Below, in pieces: positions 27,101-38,183 of a stretch of DNA of 64,000 nucleotides. The number at the start of each line of letters is the position of its first letter. Positions within the stretch are counted from its first letter, which is position 1. Origin of the DNA: Caprimulgus europaeus. Taxonomy: Eukaryota; Chordata; Aves; Caprimulgiformes; Caprimulgidae. A model generated the notes under the pieces. The model did not search any database, had not been told where the DNA came from, and saw only the letters and a list, made by a program, of their open reading frames with translations. The translations under genes and the position numbers were made by a program. Location: NCBI GenBank assembly GCA_907165065.1, contig OU015528.1, positions 75,683,474 through 75,747,473 on the forward strand, written 5' to 3'.

Positions 27101-28029
27101 TAGCACATTCGGAGGAAATTTCTGTAGTGCTGCACAGTCACAGATGCAGTTCTGTGAAAACACGGGGAAATTTGAGAGCACGAGATTTACATTTTATAAC
27201 TTTTTTGTGCTGCCTCCGATGCAAACTTTCATACAATGAAGCAATTTGCCTCGATTCACTATCCACAGCTTTTCTCCTGTGATAACTGTAAATTTGGAAT
27301 TACTGGGTATTTGTAAAGGAGGCAACAGAGTGGCGAGCTGGTCCTGAGGGCTTCTTAGGCCTCATCAGGTCTTGGGCTTCCAAAACCATAATAAAATCGT
27401 ATTAGGAAATAGTTGAGATTCGCCTGTTGAACAAATTCTTAATAAAGGAAGGAACTGGCTACATTTTAGTGACAATATATGCACAGAGAATTTTAAAGTC
27501 AATGGTGAATATCAGAGTCAAACCTGGAGAGCTCAGAAGCAGTTCCCACTAACTTGACTTCTTTTTCTTGGGAAATTTTATCCTTCCCTATTATTAGGAT
27601 CTATTAGTTCTGAATTAAATCTTGACTGCACCTTAAAAATTGTGGATTAAGGTAAAATTTCTCATGTCCAGGCCAAAAAGCAACTATTTGCTCACACTGA
27701 CCTCAGCCATTCCAGATGCTGATGCTAAAAATGGGGGTGAAGGCTTCACAGTGTGTGTCTGAAAGAGTGTGATGTTACTCCAGCAATATTCTAAGAATTA
27801 ATATAGACAGAAGATCTGAGCACTACCTCCATCAAATCATGTCCTCTGCATCTGACCATTTAGTGTTTGATTTAGCAATGCCCTTAAAAGAATTTTTAAT
27901 TTTACATTTGATTCTTCCCTGTTTTTTAAAAGTGCATGCTTAAATACAACTGAAAGTTAGAGTTACTCGTTGAATCACATTGGATTTCAGCACATTTTCA
28001 AGTTATGCATGCTCTAGACACATCCTCAC

Positions 28030-28555
28030 GAGAAATCACAGAATGGCCTCAACTGGAAAAGCCCTTTAAGGTCATTGAGTCCAATCATTAACCTCACACT
28101 GACAAGTCCACGACTAACCCATGTCCCTCAGCACTGTGTCTACATGACTCTTAAATACCTCCAGGGATGGGGACTCCACCACTGCCCTGGGCAACCCTTT
28201 CCAGTGCCTCATAACCCTTTCAGGAAATAAATTCTTCCTCAGATCCAGTATAAACTGCCCTTGGCACAACTTGAGGCCATTTCCTCTTGTCCTGTACCTT
28301 GTTCCTTGTTTGAACAGACCAATCCCCACCTCTCCACACCCTCCTTTCAGGGAGCTGTAGAGAGTGAGAAGGTCTCCCCTCAGCCTCTTTTTCTCTAGAC
28401 TACACAGCCCCAGTTCCCTCAGCCGTGAACTCATCACACTTGTGCTCCAGATCCTTCCCCAGCTCCATTGCCTGTCTCTGGACACGCTCCAGCACCTCCA
28501 TGTCCTTCTTGTAGTGAGGGACCCAAAACTGAACACAGTACTCATTCTCAATTGA
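28030..28555 (-). mobile_element. CR1 LINE fragment, relatively well preserved
   Basis: The minus strand runs from ttcagttttgggtccctcac and aggacatggaggtgctggag through aggggagaccttctcactct and cctggaggtatttaagagtc to a 3' end at ccattctgtgattt. It is the cleanest CR1 in the window and the only one in the CELF2 sense orientation. A 145-codon open stretch (28114-28551) lies within it but reads mainly through 3' non-coding CR1 sequence, so it is not a gene. Confidence 0.93.
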
Positions 28556-31500
28556 AACTTCCCCAGGCCTAGTGGGAAGGATTAATGTGATCTAACTTTA
28601 TCCAAATTAAAGTTACTCGCCCAGGCTCTTGCTATAGTCAAAGGAGAGAGAGTGAGCAGATGATTCATGTGATCCTAAAAGAGATTTATTTACCCCAGTC
28701 CCTGGTAGGATGAATTGCAGCCTGTGAGTGACTCCCTCTTCACTGTCGTTGCAGGGAGACCAGACACCTGATTTCCAAACTGCTGAGGTTCAGTGGGATG
28801 AATTCTACCAACAGAAGAAGTAAGGCAATAAAAAAAGCCCCTCTCCTTCCTTTCACCACTTATGGAAAGACCAGCCAGGGCTCCAGATCTTGTGCCCAGG
28901 CTCAGCCAAGCTTCCACACCATGCCTGTTTTACCATCTGATCAAGAAGTCTCGTAAACTGCCGAGCATTGGTTTTACTCTCAAGGTGCCTCTCCTTCTCC
29001 CATGAGCAGGAGCAACGTGTGGATTGAAAGCAGCCTCACTTGCTCCAAAATCTGCCTCTCCAAAAAATCCTAAATGGTTATTTAATTTATTTGCTTAAAA
29101 AATATATTAAAAAAACCCCAACCCAGCTAATTGTATGGGTTAAATTAAGTAGGACTTTCAATGGAATTACTGTTACAAAAGCTCAATGTTTTTAGTCCCT
29201 GAGGTCAACATTTTCAAAACTGGTAGTTATCTTTAAGAAACAGCTATCTCCCTTGAGCTGCATACAGCTTCTCAGTGACCTTTACTTTTAATATGATCTC
29301 CCTAAAGAGGTCAGAGCAGGAGAAGCCCTCCTTCAGTATGGCTTTGCTGGAATGAAGCCACCAAAGAGTCAGAGGATATAAAGGATACTTGGGCCAATGC
29401 AAAAGTATAGAGCTTTTGTGCAGATGGTCCTGGCTTCCAACCGGTCCCTCCAGATCCACTAAGCCAATCCAACAATTAGAGGAAAATATTCAGAAAACAG
29501 AACCTCACAGAGTTTCTCTCACCCATCTGCTCCTACAGACTCTGCAACAGGAGGAAATCTGGCTTGGGCAACAGAAGAAGAGTGAAATGGATTGAACAGT
29601 GCTCAGAAAGGGCCAGAGGTTCAACCCGAAATGCAACCGAAGTGTGAGAGAGTTTGGAAAGGACTAGGAAAAAAAATACATTGGAAAAAATATAAAAAGT
29701 CCCAGCTGTAGATGGTTTAGGGATCTGAATGTCAAAGCAACAAAAGCCAAAAGCATGGTTTCTTCTCCTGCATGACTTCAGAAAGGAAAATATAATGCCT
29801 GCTCAATTAAACTAAGAGAGTCCCTTTGTGCGTTTTATGAGTAATGTACATGTTTATGCATCCTGAATGGTCACACATACAGAAATTGTTCTGTATGAGC
29901 CAATATTTATCCCTGCCAAAACATTTTGCATTAATGGACAATAGAAAATCTTCATAGAACATATATTTTTGAACATTTCCATTTTCTACAATTGCCTTAT
30001 GTAATACAAAACCTCCCTGTTTATATTGTCTGTATAGTACTTTCCAAGTTCTTCTGAAACAGGCAGGTTAGCTTAAATAACTGCAGCTTTTAGGGTCTAA
30101 TTCAGCGCCAGCCAAATTCAATGCAAACGTTCAAGCGACATCAATCTCCTTTGAACAGAGCTTTCCATGCAATTTGTATATATTTGAAGGAGGAATCTTT
30201 TTTGCTTGAAAGGTTGCTAGTGCTTAATGTAGCTTGCATTGTCTTTTTAAGACAATCAAATCACATAATGTAATTAATCTACATTATTAGCCTTCTCCAA
30301 AGACAAAGCACAGGCAAGACACCAAGGCTTGAGAGGCATGTGAGAGAAAACACTGCCTTTAAATTAGCGTTAGCAGCTGTTGGAGGAGGGGAGGAAAAGT
30401 TAAGAACTGCTCCCTATAAAACATACATTTGATGTTGGTACACGCTTGCAGGTTTTACAGACGCCAGTGAAGCAGAGTTTGGCAAGGTAGGGTTAGCTGC
30501 TGTAATCAAAACCAGGGGATTACTATAACACCAAAAGCAGAATTGTCAACTGTCCCAACTTTATTACCAGTCTTGACATATTACACTGTTTTCTTTGGTT
30601 TGGCTCCAGAAATAGAACAATTTAATTAAAATATTATTTTTCAATAAAAATGAGAAAACCTAAACTGGTTTGTGGAACCAAATGTGGAACCTTAAAGCTT
30701 GGAAAGCTAAATGGCAAACTGCTACTTTTTGTCTCTCAAATGTTAATATTTCACAAATTTTAGGTGAGCCAGTTTTGTGATTTGCTTGGACTTCATGCAT
30801 GTTTTATGAACATAAGGCAAAGGCAACACTGAACATAGAGAAGGGCCAGTGGGCTGCTAGAGCAAGAACAACATTCACTTTTGGAGCCGGTACTCTGTGT
30901 GTTTAATGTCTGTATGTTAGCAAGTTCTTGACAAAAACCTCTATTTTTCTTTGGATTGGACCCCTAGCTCCCAAACAAACAAACCAACTCCAATTCTCTT
31001 CAACTAAAAATGTCTAAAACCCCACTCCTTCCAACAAAACCAAATAATCCCTGCTTTGCCACCAAAAAACTACTTTAACCAGACTGAGGCACGATATTAG
31101 GGGAAGGGAATTTCTAACTTCACACAGAAGATCAGTGTCTTTGCTCTGCTAGCAAAGAAAATTGCTTTGATTTAAGAAATAATATCGCTGAGGACTGCAT
31201 GGCAAATACTTCTTCACATGTGCAGCAGGGTGTGTGCTGTGTCCTTTCTGCTCAGTACAGAGACAGTACGAGCTTTAGCAGTACAAATAAATACTTGCAG
31301 ATCCAAAGGTCCCCAATTTTGGACAAGAGGGTGGCTGTATTAGAAGTCCCAACTTAAGCAAACTGTGGCATCGTCGAGACTTCAGCACAAAGAGATGCTA
31401 GAGCCCTGACATGTTAGTAAGAGCAAAATTTCAATGGCTCATGTGGCTTTTGATCAAATTTTTAGTGTCTGAATTCAGTGGTAAGCACACTCATTGACTT

Positions 31501-33202
31501 CAAAAAGCTGGACCACTCAAACACAAAGTTCAAAGAACCTGAAAGATGCAATGACGGATCTTCTTCAGCACCTTACTCAGCTGTGTCTAGACTTTATTCC
31601 TCACCTTGAAATACATTGTTAATAGACAAGCTTTATGCAATACTGAAATACATATTAGGCTGTATACATACATTTTACAAAAATGAATCTAAGTTAAAAA
31701 AACTCTGGGCCTTTACAAACATTCAAGGATTGCTTCAGCAAGTAATGCAAGATCTTGCTGTAGACAACAGTAGTATTTTCTATTCCTTTCACAAAACATA
31801 ATATATAAGTCTTTAATACTAGATGCACTGCATGACACAGTAGTGCACAATTTCTGAGTAGAGGACATGAACTCGGTCCAAACAACTAAATAATGCTTTG
31901 TCTTCGGTACTTTCAGTCAGAGAGAAATTTATTATTGCTAATTTTACTTTGAACATAAAGGTTTATGACTCACATGTTTTGGGGAAAGAAAGGAGTAAGG
32001 TTGAACCTGTTTTGATAACATGAATATAAGATAAAAAATATATCTTTTCCATGAGAGGCAGTCAGTCATTAGATCATCCCCTAGATGAGTGCAGTAGCAA
32101 ACTAACCTGTAGTCGAGAAGGTACAAGTAACAATGTTGTGCCACTACAATTTCTTAAGATGACTTTCTACTAGTCTCAAGACCATACGATTTTCAGAGAA
32201 TAAATCACATCCCAGATTGCAAGCCCACCCTGAAATTACTTGATTAAAATTCTTAGTTTCAACACAGTTCTTGAAGACAAAGTTGAATCTACACTAACAG
32301 TAAGAAACAGGCAACAGAAAACTTCTAAGGTGCACGTAACACAATCACATTATTTTTCCTCAGTGTCTCAATTCTTTCATTTTATAGACCTAACCAAATA
32401 TGAAAACATTAAACACAATCTTGGAGCTCAAAGCCAGTTCCAAAACTGCCAAGTATAAAACTGTTACTGAACTGCTGTGTTCTGTTTATCGTATTAAGAA
32501 ACATTTTTTTGATGAAAAAATGCTAGATTGCAAGTGTAACATAATAGAAGCAGCAAGCACTGCCAGCAGGTCTGAGGAAGGGAGAATAATTCAGAGATAT
32601 TGTCATCTGTAGGCCAATTTATATTGTCAGACAGCAGGTTCACATTAGTCTCTGATGTCACTGCAATAATAGCATAATATAACGATTGAGCAAAGAATAC
32701 CTGTGGGGTATAGCTATACAGTACGGTATATCTATACTCGTTAAAGTATTTCAGGATTCATTCAAAGCAGAAGCAGAAGAAGCAGAAGACCAGGATTAAA
32801 AGAAGAGTGAGAAAATGGTGTTCATAAAGATTTCTGAATATTTTAGCCCTTGTTTTGTGATGATGAAGCAAGCACAATGTTGTATTACATTGATTCAGTG
32901 GGTTCATGATTAAAATAAACTAATGTAGCAATTTAGGGGTTTTGTGCTTCCCTTTTTTTTTCCCTCTAACAAGAAGAAAGGCTTTTTAACAGTTTCTCGC
33001 GGCAGGCATAATGTGCATCTGTGCTCTGATTTACTGCACATGCTGCCTTCTCTAGCATCATGTTAAGTTAGGGTATCAGCATGGTAGGTCACACAGTGGG
33101 AGTGACCTTTTACTAATCACTACACATCAGTTACTACTGGCACACAGCTCATTACTAAGAAACCCTCCAACTAGCTGGCTTTCAAATCCGCTCACACTTT
33201 GA

Positions 33203-33243
33203 TTTTTTTTTTCCCTTTTCTTTCTTTCTTTCTTTTTTCCCCC
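33203..33243. repeat. TTTC-rich polypyrimidine tract
   Basis: A T run, then four TTTC-like units, then TTTTTTCCCCC followed by cag. On the transcript strand it is a G/A-rich (AAAG)n tract about 610 nt downstream of the 64-nt exon. Confidence 0.8.
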
Positions 33244-33852
33244 AGACTAAAGATTATACTTTTACATAAAAGCTTCTGTTGTGTAATTTTGTCAACTAGG
33301 GTTCCAAAGTCAAAAAGGCACCCAGTTAATTTTCCATGATTATAAAAGGAGCCTGAAAATTCATACTGAAGGTAGGCCTGTAATCTTGGGTTTCATTAAA
33401 AAGGTCAGAACATTTTTACTCACCACCTATTATTAAAATGTTTGAGGGTTGCCATTAATTTGATTTGTCAGGACACAGAAATCTCACTGGAAATTAGAAT
33501 GTAATCCTGCTGTTGCATTACTGACAATTTTCATAGGGTAGGATACGGCTGCGGGGACTAAGAGCTCTCCTGCAATTTACAATAGGTTACTTTGGACAAA
33601 TGGCAGGTGACTAATGCAAGACAAACTGTTTGCACAACCTGGGAGCACGGGGTTTAATTTCAGTTTCTGAAAGAGGGGAGAAAGTGTTTCTATTGACGTT
33701 GAACCGTGAGCTGTCCCCTGCCAATACATCTGCCACATTTAATACACAACATGCCCTCCCACCCCCGACAATGTGATTATTAGAGGTACAGAATTCAATA
33801 GCTTAAGAATACAAAACATAGCTGGAGCAAAACGAAATGGTTTTTAACTTAC

Positions 33853-33916
33853 CGGCCATTTGCTGAATGCCGCTGAAGGCACCCAAGTTACTGGAGGAAG
33901 TTGCTTGCTGCAGAAG
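33853..33916 (-). CDS. CELF2: CELF2 exon, 64 nt: linker segment LLQQATSSSNLGAFSGIQQM
   Basis: It encodes LLQQATSSSNLGAFSGIQQM then A and the first base of a Gly codon. This is low-complexity Ser/Gln-rich linker between RRM2 and RRM3 with no catalytic or RNA-contact motif. The acceptor is TTTGCAG|CTTCTG and the donor GCCG|GTAAGT is strong. It enters in phase 0 and leaves one base, so skipping shifts the frame: joining the preceding exon to the following one reads GCA TGA, an immediate stop. The acceptor is preceded by a UGU-rich stretch rather than a plain C/U tract. The intron before it is the shortest in the window (1,447 nt). Confidence 0.97.
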
Positions 33917-33939
33917 CTGCAAATTAACAACACAACACA
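33917..33939 (-). promoter_or_regulatory. CELF2: UGU-rich 3' splice-site tract of the 64-nt exon
   Basis: In the transcript the last bases before the exon read TGTGTTGTGTTGTT followed by AATTTGCAG. Instead of a C/U tract, the acceptor has overlapping UGU and GUUG elements, the class of sequence CELF and related proteins bind. That it is used for regulation is inference. Confidence 0.5.
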
Positions 33940-34384
33940 GCAATCTATCTGACATTAATGCAACAAATGAAGATAAAACTAAAATGAGCTATCATTTCAC
34001 GTTTGGAGTATTTATGCTTTCCTTTACATTTATATAGTCTCTTGCTTCTGTCTATTGTTGGAATGAACATCCCTAGAGTCAATGCTGTAAATCCATATTA
34101 ATGTCTAATCTCTATTAAGAAACACAGAGACACAAGGGAAACTCAATAACATTGCTGCTTTAAAACAATTAATCAATTTATTCTTTTTAACAACCAGGTG
34201 TTAAATCTATTTAAACTAACATAGCGTGACTAATTACAACCCTCTGTAGTCTAGTAGTTACCATAACTCATCTCTGTCAATCACGGTCCGTTCTCCCCCA
34301 CCCCCCTGAATTCAGTTTTTTCTTTATTATCTTTATGAATCAAGTGTACAGATACTCATTAGACTGGTATTTGTATATAACAAT

Positions 34385-34424
34385 TTAGCCTACCTCAGTA
34401 TTAATTAGCCTACCTCAGTACTAA
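34385..34424. repeat. Tandem duplication, 2 x 20 nt
   Basis: ttagcctacctcagtattaa is followed by ttagcctacctcagtactaa, a head-to-tail copy with one mismatch. Confidence 0.85.
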
Positions 34425-35363
34425 TATATATTTTTAATTGCCAGCTAATTTGCTGCTTATAGCACTATACCAAAGCACAGTATGCATACAAATTATGTAT
34501 TTATGCATACACAGTACATACACGTATGTATATATACAGTATGTACACATATATGGATGCATCTATTTGTCTAGCTTGGAAACATCAGGAACTCTCCAAG
34601 TTACCCAAAAGCTGCTCAACCAGAAATCTCAACTCCAGAGCCACAAAAGGCAGAGGCTCCCTCCCAGCTGTGCTGCAGGGGACAATCTCCTGGCCATCCA
34701 GGACCTGAGACATGTGCCTGTGGATTTCACATTTCTCCAAGAGGGCCAGCAGCCAACATCCGTTTCTCATCTTAGACATGGACCAAGGAAAATACCATTT
34801 TAAATTTATGAGAAACAAATTGCTTTCCCTGCCATCTTCGCTGTCTGTCCAAGGTAGCACGAACCACCCATGTCCAACACTGACAGGACACCGCGTTACA
34901 GGTAAAGCCATTTCCAAATGAAAATGTGGAAAATTAGAGGACTGACCCACAACATTCTAGTTTAGAGGCTTCACCATACAGCTATGGCCCCTAGAGTGTA
35001 CAGCTGCCTATCTCTCCTCCCCTAAGGAAGAACTGAAATTTGATTCCAGCTATAAAAAACAGACTCTAACATTCAAAAGAACAATAAAACTAATGGAATC
35101 AAATTTTATTTTGCAGCTCAAGTAAACTTTAAATGCTTGCCTTGGACAGCACTGACACATCTTGAAATGTTTTATTCAGATTATATTCCTTGTTATTTAT
35201 TTTTAGACCATATGATAACCATATAGAGTTTTTTATAGAAGAAGACATGCTATGTATCCTGGAGGACTTATAAACTTATTGCAGGGAGTTTACTATAGCT
35301 GATTTAGCATGGATCTAAAATAAATACAGCACAGTATAGCCACCGCCTCCAAACTGAACTTAC

Positions 35364-35522
35364 AGCTAGGTATTGTGGTGTGAGTCCTCCAAGACCTGTG
35401 AGGTTTCCCCAAGTGGCAGTATTGAGCTGTTGCATCTGCTGTGCCAACTGCTGCTGCAAACGCCGCTGTTCCTTGTCCTTTTGGGTGTCGGCAAACTTCA
35501 CCACGATTGGCGAAGAGCAGCC
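35364..35522 (-). CDS. CELF2: CELF2 exon, 159 nt: end of RRM2 and start of the divergent linker
   Basis: It encodes 53 complete codons beginning [20 protein letters not shown] and ending [22 protein letters not shown] is the last beta strand of RRM2. [18 protein letters not shown] is a charged then Gln-rich probable helix that opens the linker between RRM2 and RRM3, a region involved in protein contacts and splicing activity in this family. The acceptor is CTAACCGCAG|GGCTGC with a good pyrimidine tract, and the donor is AGCT|GTAAGT. Phase is 0 at both ends, so the exon is a frame-neutral cassette in principle. An unrelated second frame is also open across most of the exon but has no CELF sequence. 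Confidence 0.98.
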
Positions 35523-36369
35523 CTGCGGTTAGACAGATCGGGAAAGACAGAGGCGTTAAATCCCACCGAGTCAACCTCGCATCGTGAGCTCAGCCATGTC
35601 CCATAGAGCCACCAGCAATGGCCTGACCTGATCGCTCACCCTCTCTTTGTGATTGGCATACGTAGGACCGCAAGGATTAAGATTTTCAGCTTCCTGGGGA
35701 AAGAGGCTATGGAGAAATTATTGATCCTCCAGTTCTTTTTACAAAGCACCTTTCCTTAGGCTCTCTCTTCCTTCCAGCTATGAAAATTGCTGCCAGAGAG
35801 AGCGAAGTGTACCAGTCCTCTTTAATTAAGCTTCACAGCTGATGAGATGGACGCGATGCTTTGTCTGCAGTCTGTTTTCAAGGCATCGCCAAGGGAGAGG
35901 TGTCCAACCTGCCAGGGACCACACAGCCAACACGGCCCTGCCACCACGGTCATGCTCAGTGCAGCTGGCTTGTGCACCCTACATAAATAGACTGTGAGCA
36001 ATGGATTTACTGCAGTGCCCATCATCAGTGGGTAACTGGTGCTTTGCATATCAAGGACTGCCAGTTGCAAGTGAGCACAAAGGGTGATGCTGCTAGGACA
36101 ATTCACCTGCCTGTGGTCTGCTCTCAGGCACGCTTTGTATCCAGCACCCTTGAGATGTGAACAAAGGGAAGGATGCAGACCAAACATGACTAGTTCTGGT
36201 GATAGCAGCCCATTCCTGATTGCCACCATTTCTTCTGTTGCTTCTATAAGCCTCTTGTTCCATGACATGGGAGGGCTGTAAGACACCTTAGGAAATAGGG
36301 AGGCTGTAAGAAAGAACTAGAGATCTGGTCTGCAGCCTACTGCTCACCCATATCTGAGGGTACATTGAG

Positions 36370-36733
36370 AAGGCAGCTCCAGGGACACCTTCTAGCGGCT
36401 TTCCAGTACCTGAAGGGGCTACAAGAAGGCTGAGGAGGGACTTTTGACAAGGGCAGGTAGTGACAGAACAAGGGGAAATGGCTTCAAACTGGACAAGAGT
36501 AGATTTAGATGAGATATTAGGAAGAAATTATTTCCTGTCAGGGTGGTGAGACACTGGAACAGGTTGACCAGAGAAGTTGTGGATGCCCTCTCCCTGGAAG
36601 TGTTCAAGGCCAGGTTGGATGAGGCTTTGAGCAACCTGCTCTAGTGGAAGGTGTCCCTGATGATGGCAGGGGGGTTGGAACGAGAGGATCTTTAAGATCC
36701 TTTCCAACACAAACCATTCTGTGATTCTGTGAA
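36370..36733 (+). mobile_element. CR1 LINE fragment, 3' end
   Basis: It contains ctacaagaaggctgaggagg, gtgacagaacaaggggaaat, agatattaggaagaaattat and gacactggaacaggttgacc, then the terminal accattctgtgattctgtga. It is 5'-truncated and antisense to CELF2, about 0.85 kb upstream of the 159-nt exon in gene direction. Confidence 0.93.
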
Positions 36734-38154
36734 GTAGGTCATGGACCAGATGGACTTTTGAGATAAGCTGGATATTTGTCTTGGACTTCAGGTTGGGTAT
36801 TCCTGGGCAAAATCACTGAGAGAACGAGACGTGCGTATGAAAGATGTCTTTGTTGCTCTTGCTCTATTCCCCCCCCTGCTAAGATCTATATGTTTTCTTA
36901 TTTTAATCTTTCAAGTATTCAATTTTTTAAATGAAGGGAGCAAACTGTATACTGCAATGATTCAGTTCTTCAAATTAATTCAAGCATTTTGTGAGTCATA
37001 GAAACTGTCAATCCATTTTGTACTGTTTTCCAGCTTCATAGGATCCAGTGAATAACTTCCCTCCACCCGCCATGCTTTGTTATACTAATTTGTTGTTTAA
37101 CTTCAATCTGAACACAATGGTAGGTGACTCAAATCCAAAAAACACAGCAGCACTTAAGCTAAAGTGTACAGCGTGGGATGGGGAGCAGGGTTATACTTAA
37201 CCTAACTCTTCCCATGGCTGCTCTCACAACACTGTGAACATCTTCAGAAAAGTTCCTGTCCTCTATTATTTACAAAAGGCAGCCATGTACCTTTTCTCTG
37301 AAGAACCTCACACCAGGACAAATGATAAGAACATTCACAATCAACAGATGAAATGATGAAATAAACCACAATAATAAAATCTCTTGTATGAAGCTCTCCC
37401 ATCAATACTGTTCCTTTAGGATTATCTTAGGAAAATCATCACTTGTGATTTATTATTCCAACTCCAATTCCTTTCCTGTGCATTCCGTTGTAAAAATGTC
37501 TTTCAATGTTTTAGTGATGAAGAAAGTAGATACATACCACTCCAGCAATCAAATAAAGATTATGAAGGCGTCAAGTCTGTTACACAATTACCTCTCTCCA
37601 GTGATTTTTATACCAATATTAAAAACAAGACCCTTTTAAAAAAAAAAAGAAAGAAAAGGAGCCAGGAGGTGGAGGGTGTGAGAGATTTTTCTGGTTTCAC
37701 TTATAAAAAAAAGCAAGTTGTTTCTATTTAATATCAGGTTTGGTAGCACTGGGCTAAGAACAACCAGAACTTAATGCCTCCTACCTAGATGTACAGAAGA
37801 ATCAAGTCTATTTACAAAGAAATATAAATGAATTTCAAAGGAAGAGATACTATATGGCTATTTCAGTTCTCAGCTCAGCACTCAACACTACAGCTGACAT
37901 CAAATTTATGAATGCTTAAATGTCAGTAAATGATATAAAAACAATATCGCTGCAATTTATTAAACTATAATTCATTTTTTCACTGTCTGCTCTAAATTTC
38001 ATCACTTCATCATTTTCAAGAGAGCAAACATTCTGAAGACGGAAATTATATGTAGCAAGTGGCTCTATATGAGAAAAGGGTTGTTATTGTTGCATCAAAT
38101 TTACTCCATGATAACAAATTAGTGTCTTCTACTGGTGCTGCATTTGAATGCCTT

Positions 38155-38183
38155 AAACAAGCAAACAAACAAACAAAAAAAAC
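38155..38183. repeat. AAAC simple repeat
   Basis: AAACAAGC is followed by several AAAC units and an A run. On the transcript strand it gives GUUU/UGUUU units, which resemble U/G-rich protein-binding sites. Confidence 0.8.

Larger units (their letters stand above)
22338..33852 (-). other. CELF2: CELF2 intron, 11,515 nt
   Basis: It contains one well-preserved minus-strand CR1 fragment (28030-28555), a possible unclassified repeat next to it (about 28620-28930), an A16 run (22379-22394), a short tandem duplication (24131-24172) and a TTTC-rich tract (33203-33243). Non-repetitive blocks at 27160-27440 and 30060-30320 look regulatory but are unproven. No gene was recognised. Confidence 0.9.
33917..35363 (-). 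other. CELF2: CELF2 intron, 1,447 nt
   Basis: This is the shortest intron in the window, between the 159-nt and 64-nt linker exons. It holds a 2 x 20-nt tandem duplication (34385-34424) and a TA/CA-rich alternating stretch (about 34482-34556). The segment 34570-34960 has higher G+C and overlapping short ORFs on both strands, but I recognise no family in it. Confidence 0.9.

Noticed and set aside
28114-28551. 145-codon open frame on the minus strand
   Set aside because: It lies entirely within a CR1 fragment and mostly reads its 3' region. It is not an independent gene.
33203-33246. Polypyrimidine tract followed by CAG on the plus strand, resembling a 3' splice site
   Set aside because: It is on the strand opposite to the gene and has no open or recognisable exon after it. 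It is best explained as a simple repeat.
34570-34960. G+C-richer block with 121-aa ORFs on both strands
   Set aside because: I could not link it to any gene or repeat family. Overlapping ORFs on opposite strands suggest composition rather than coding.
35293-35574. 93-aa minus-strand ORF overlapping the 159-nt exon in another frame
   Set aside because: It runs through both splice sites and has no family resemblance. The CELF2 frame fits exactly between acceptor and donor.
35822-36286. 154-aa Cys-containing minus-strand ORF
   Set aside because: There is no recognisable domain, and a length near this is possible by chance over six frames of 64 kb. It has no exon-like borders in phase with CELF2.
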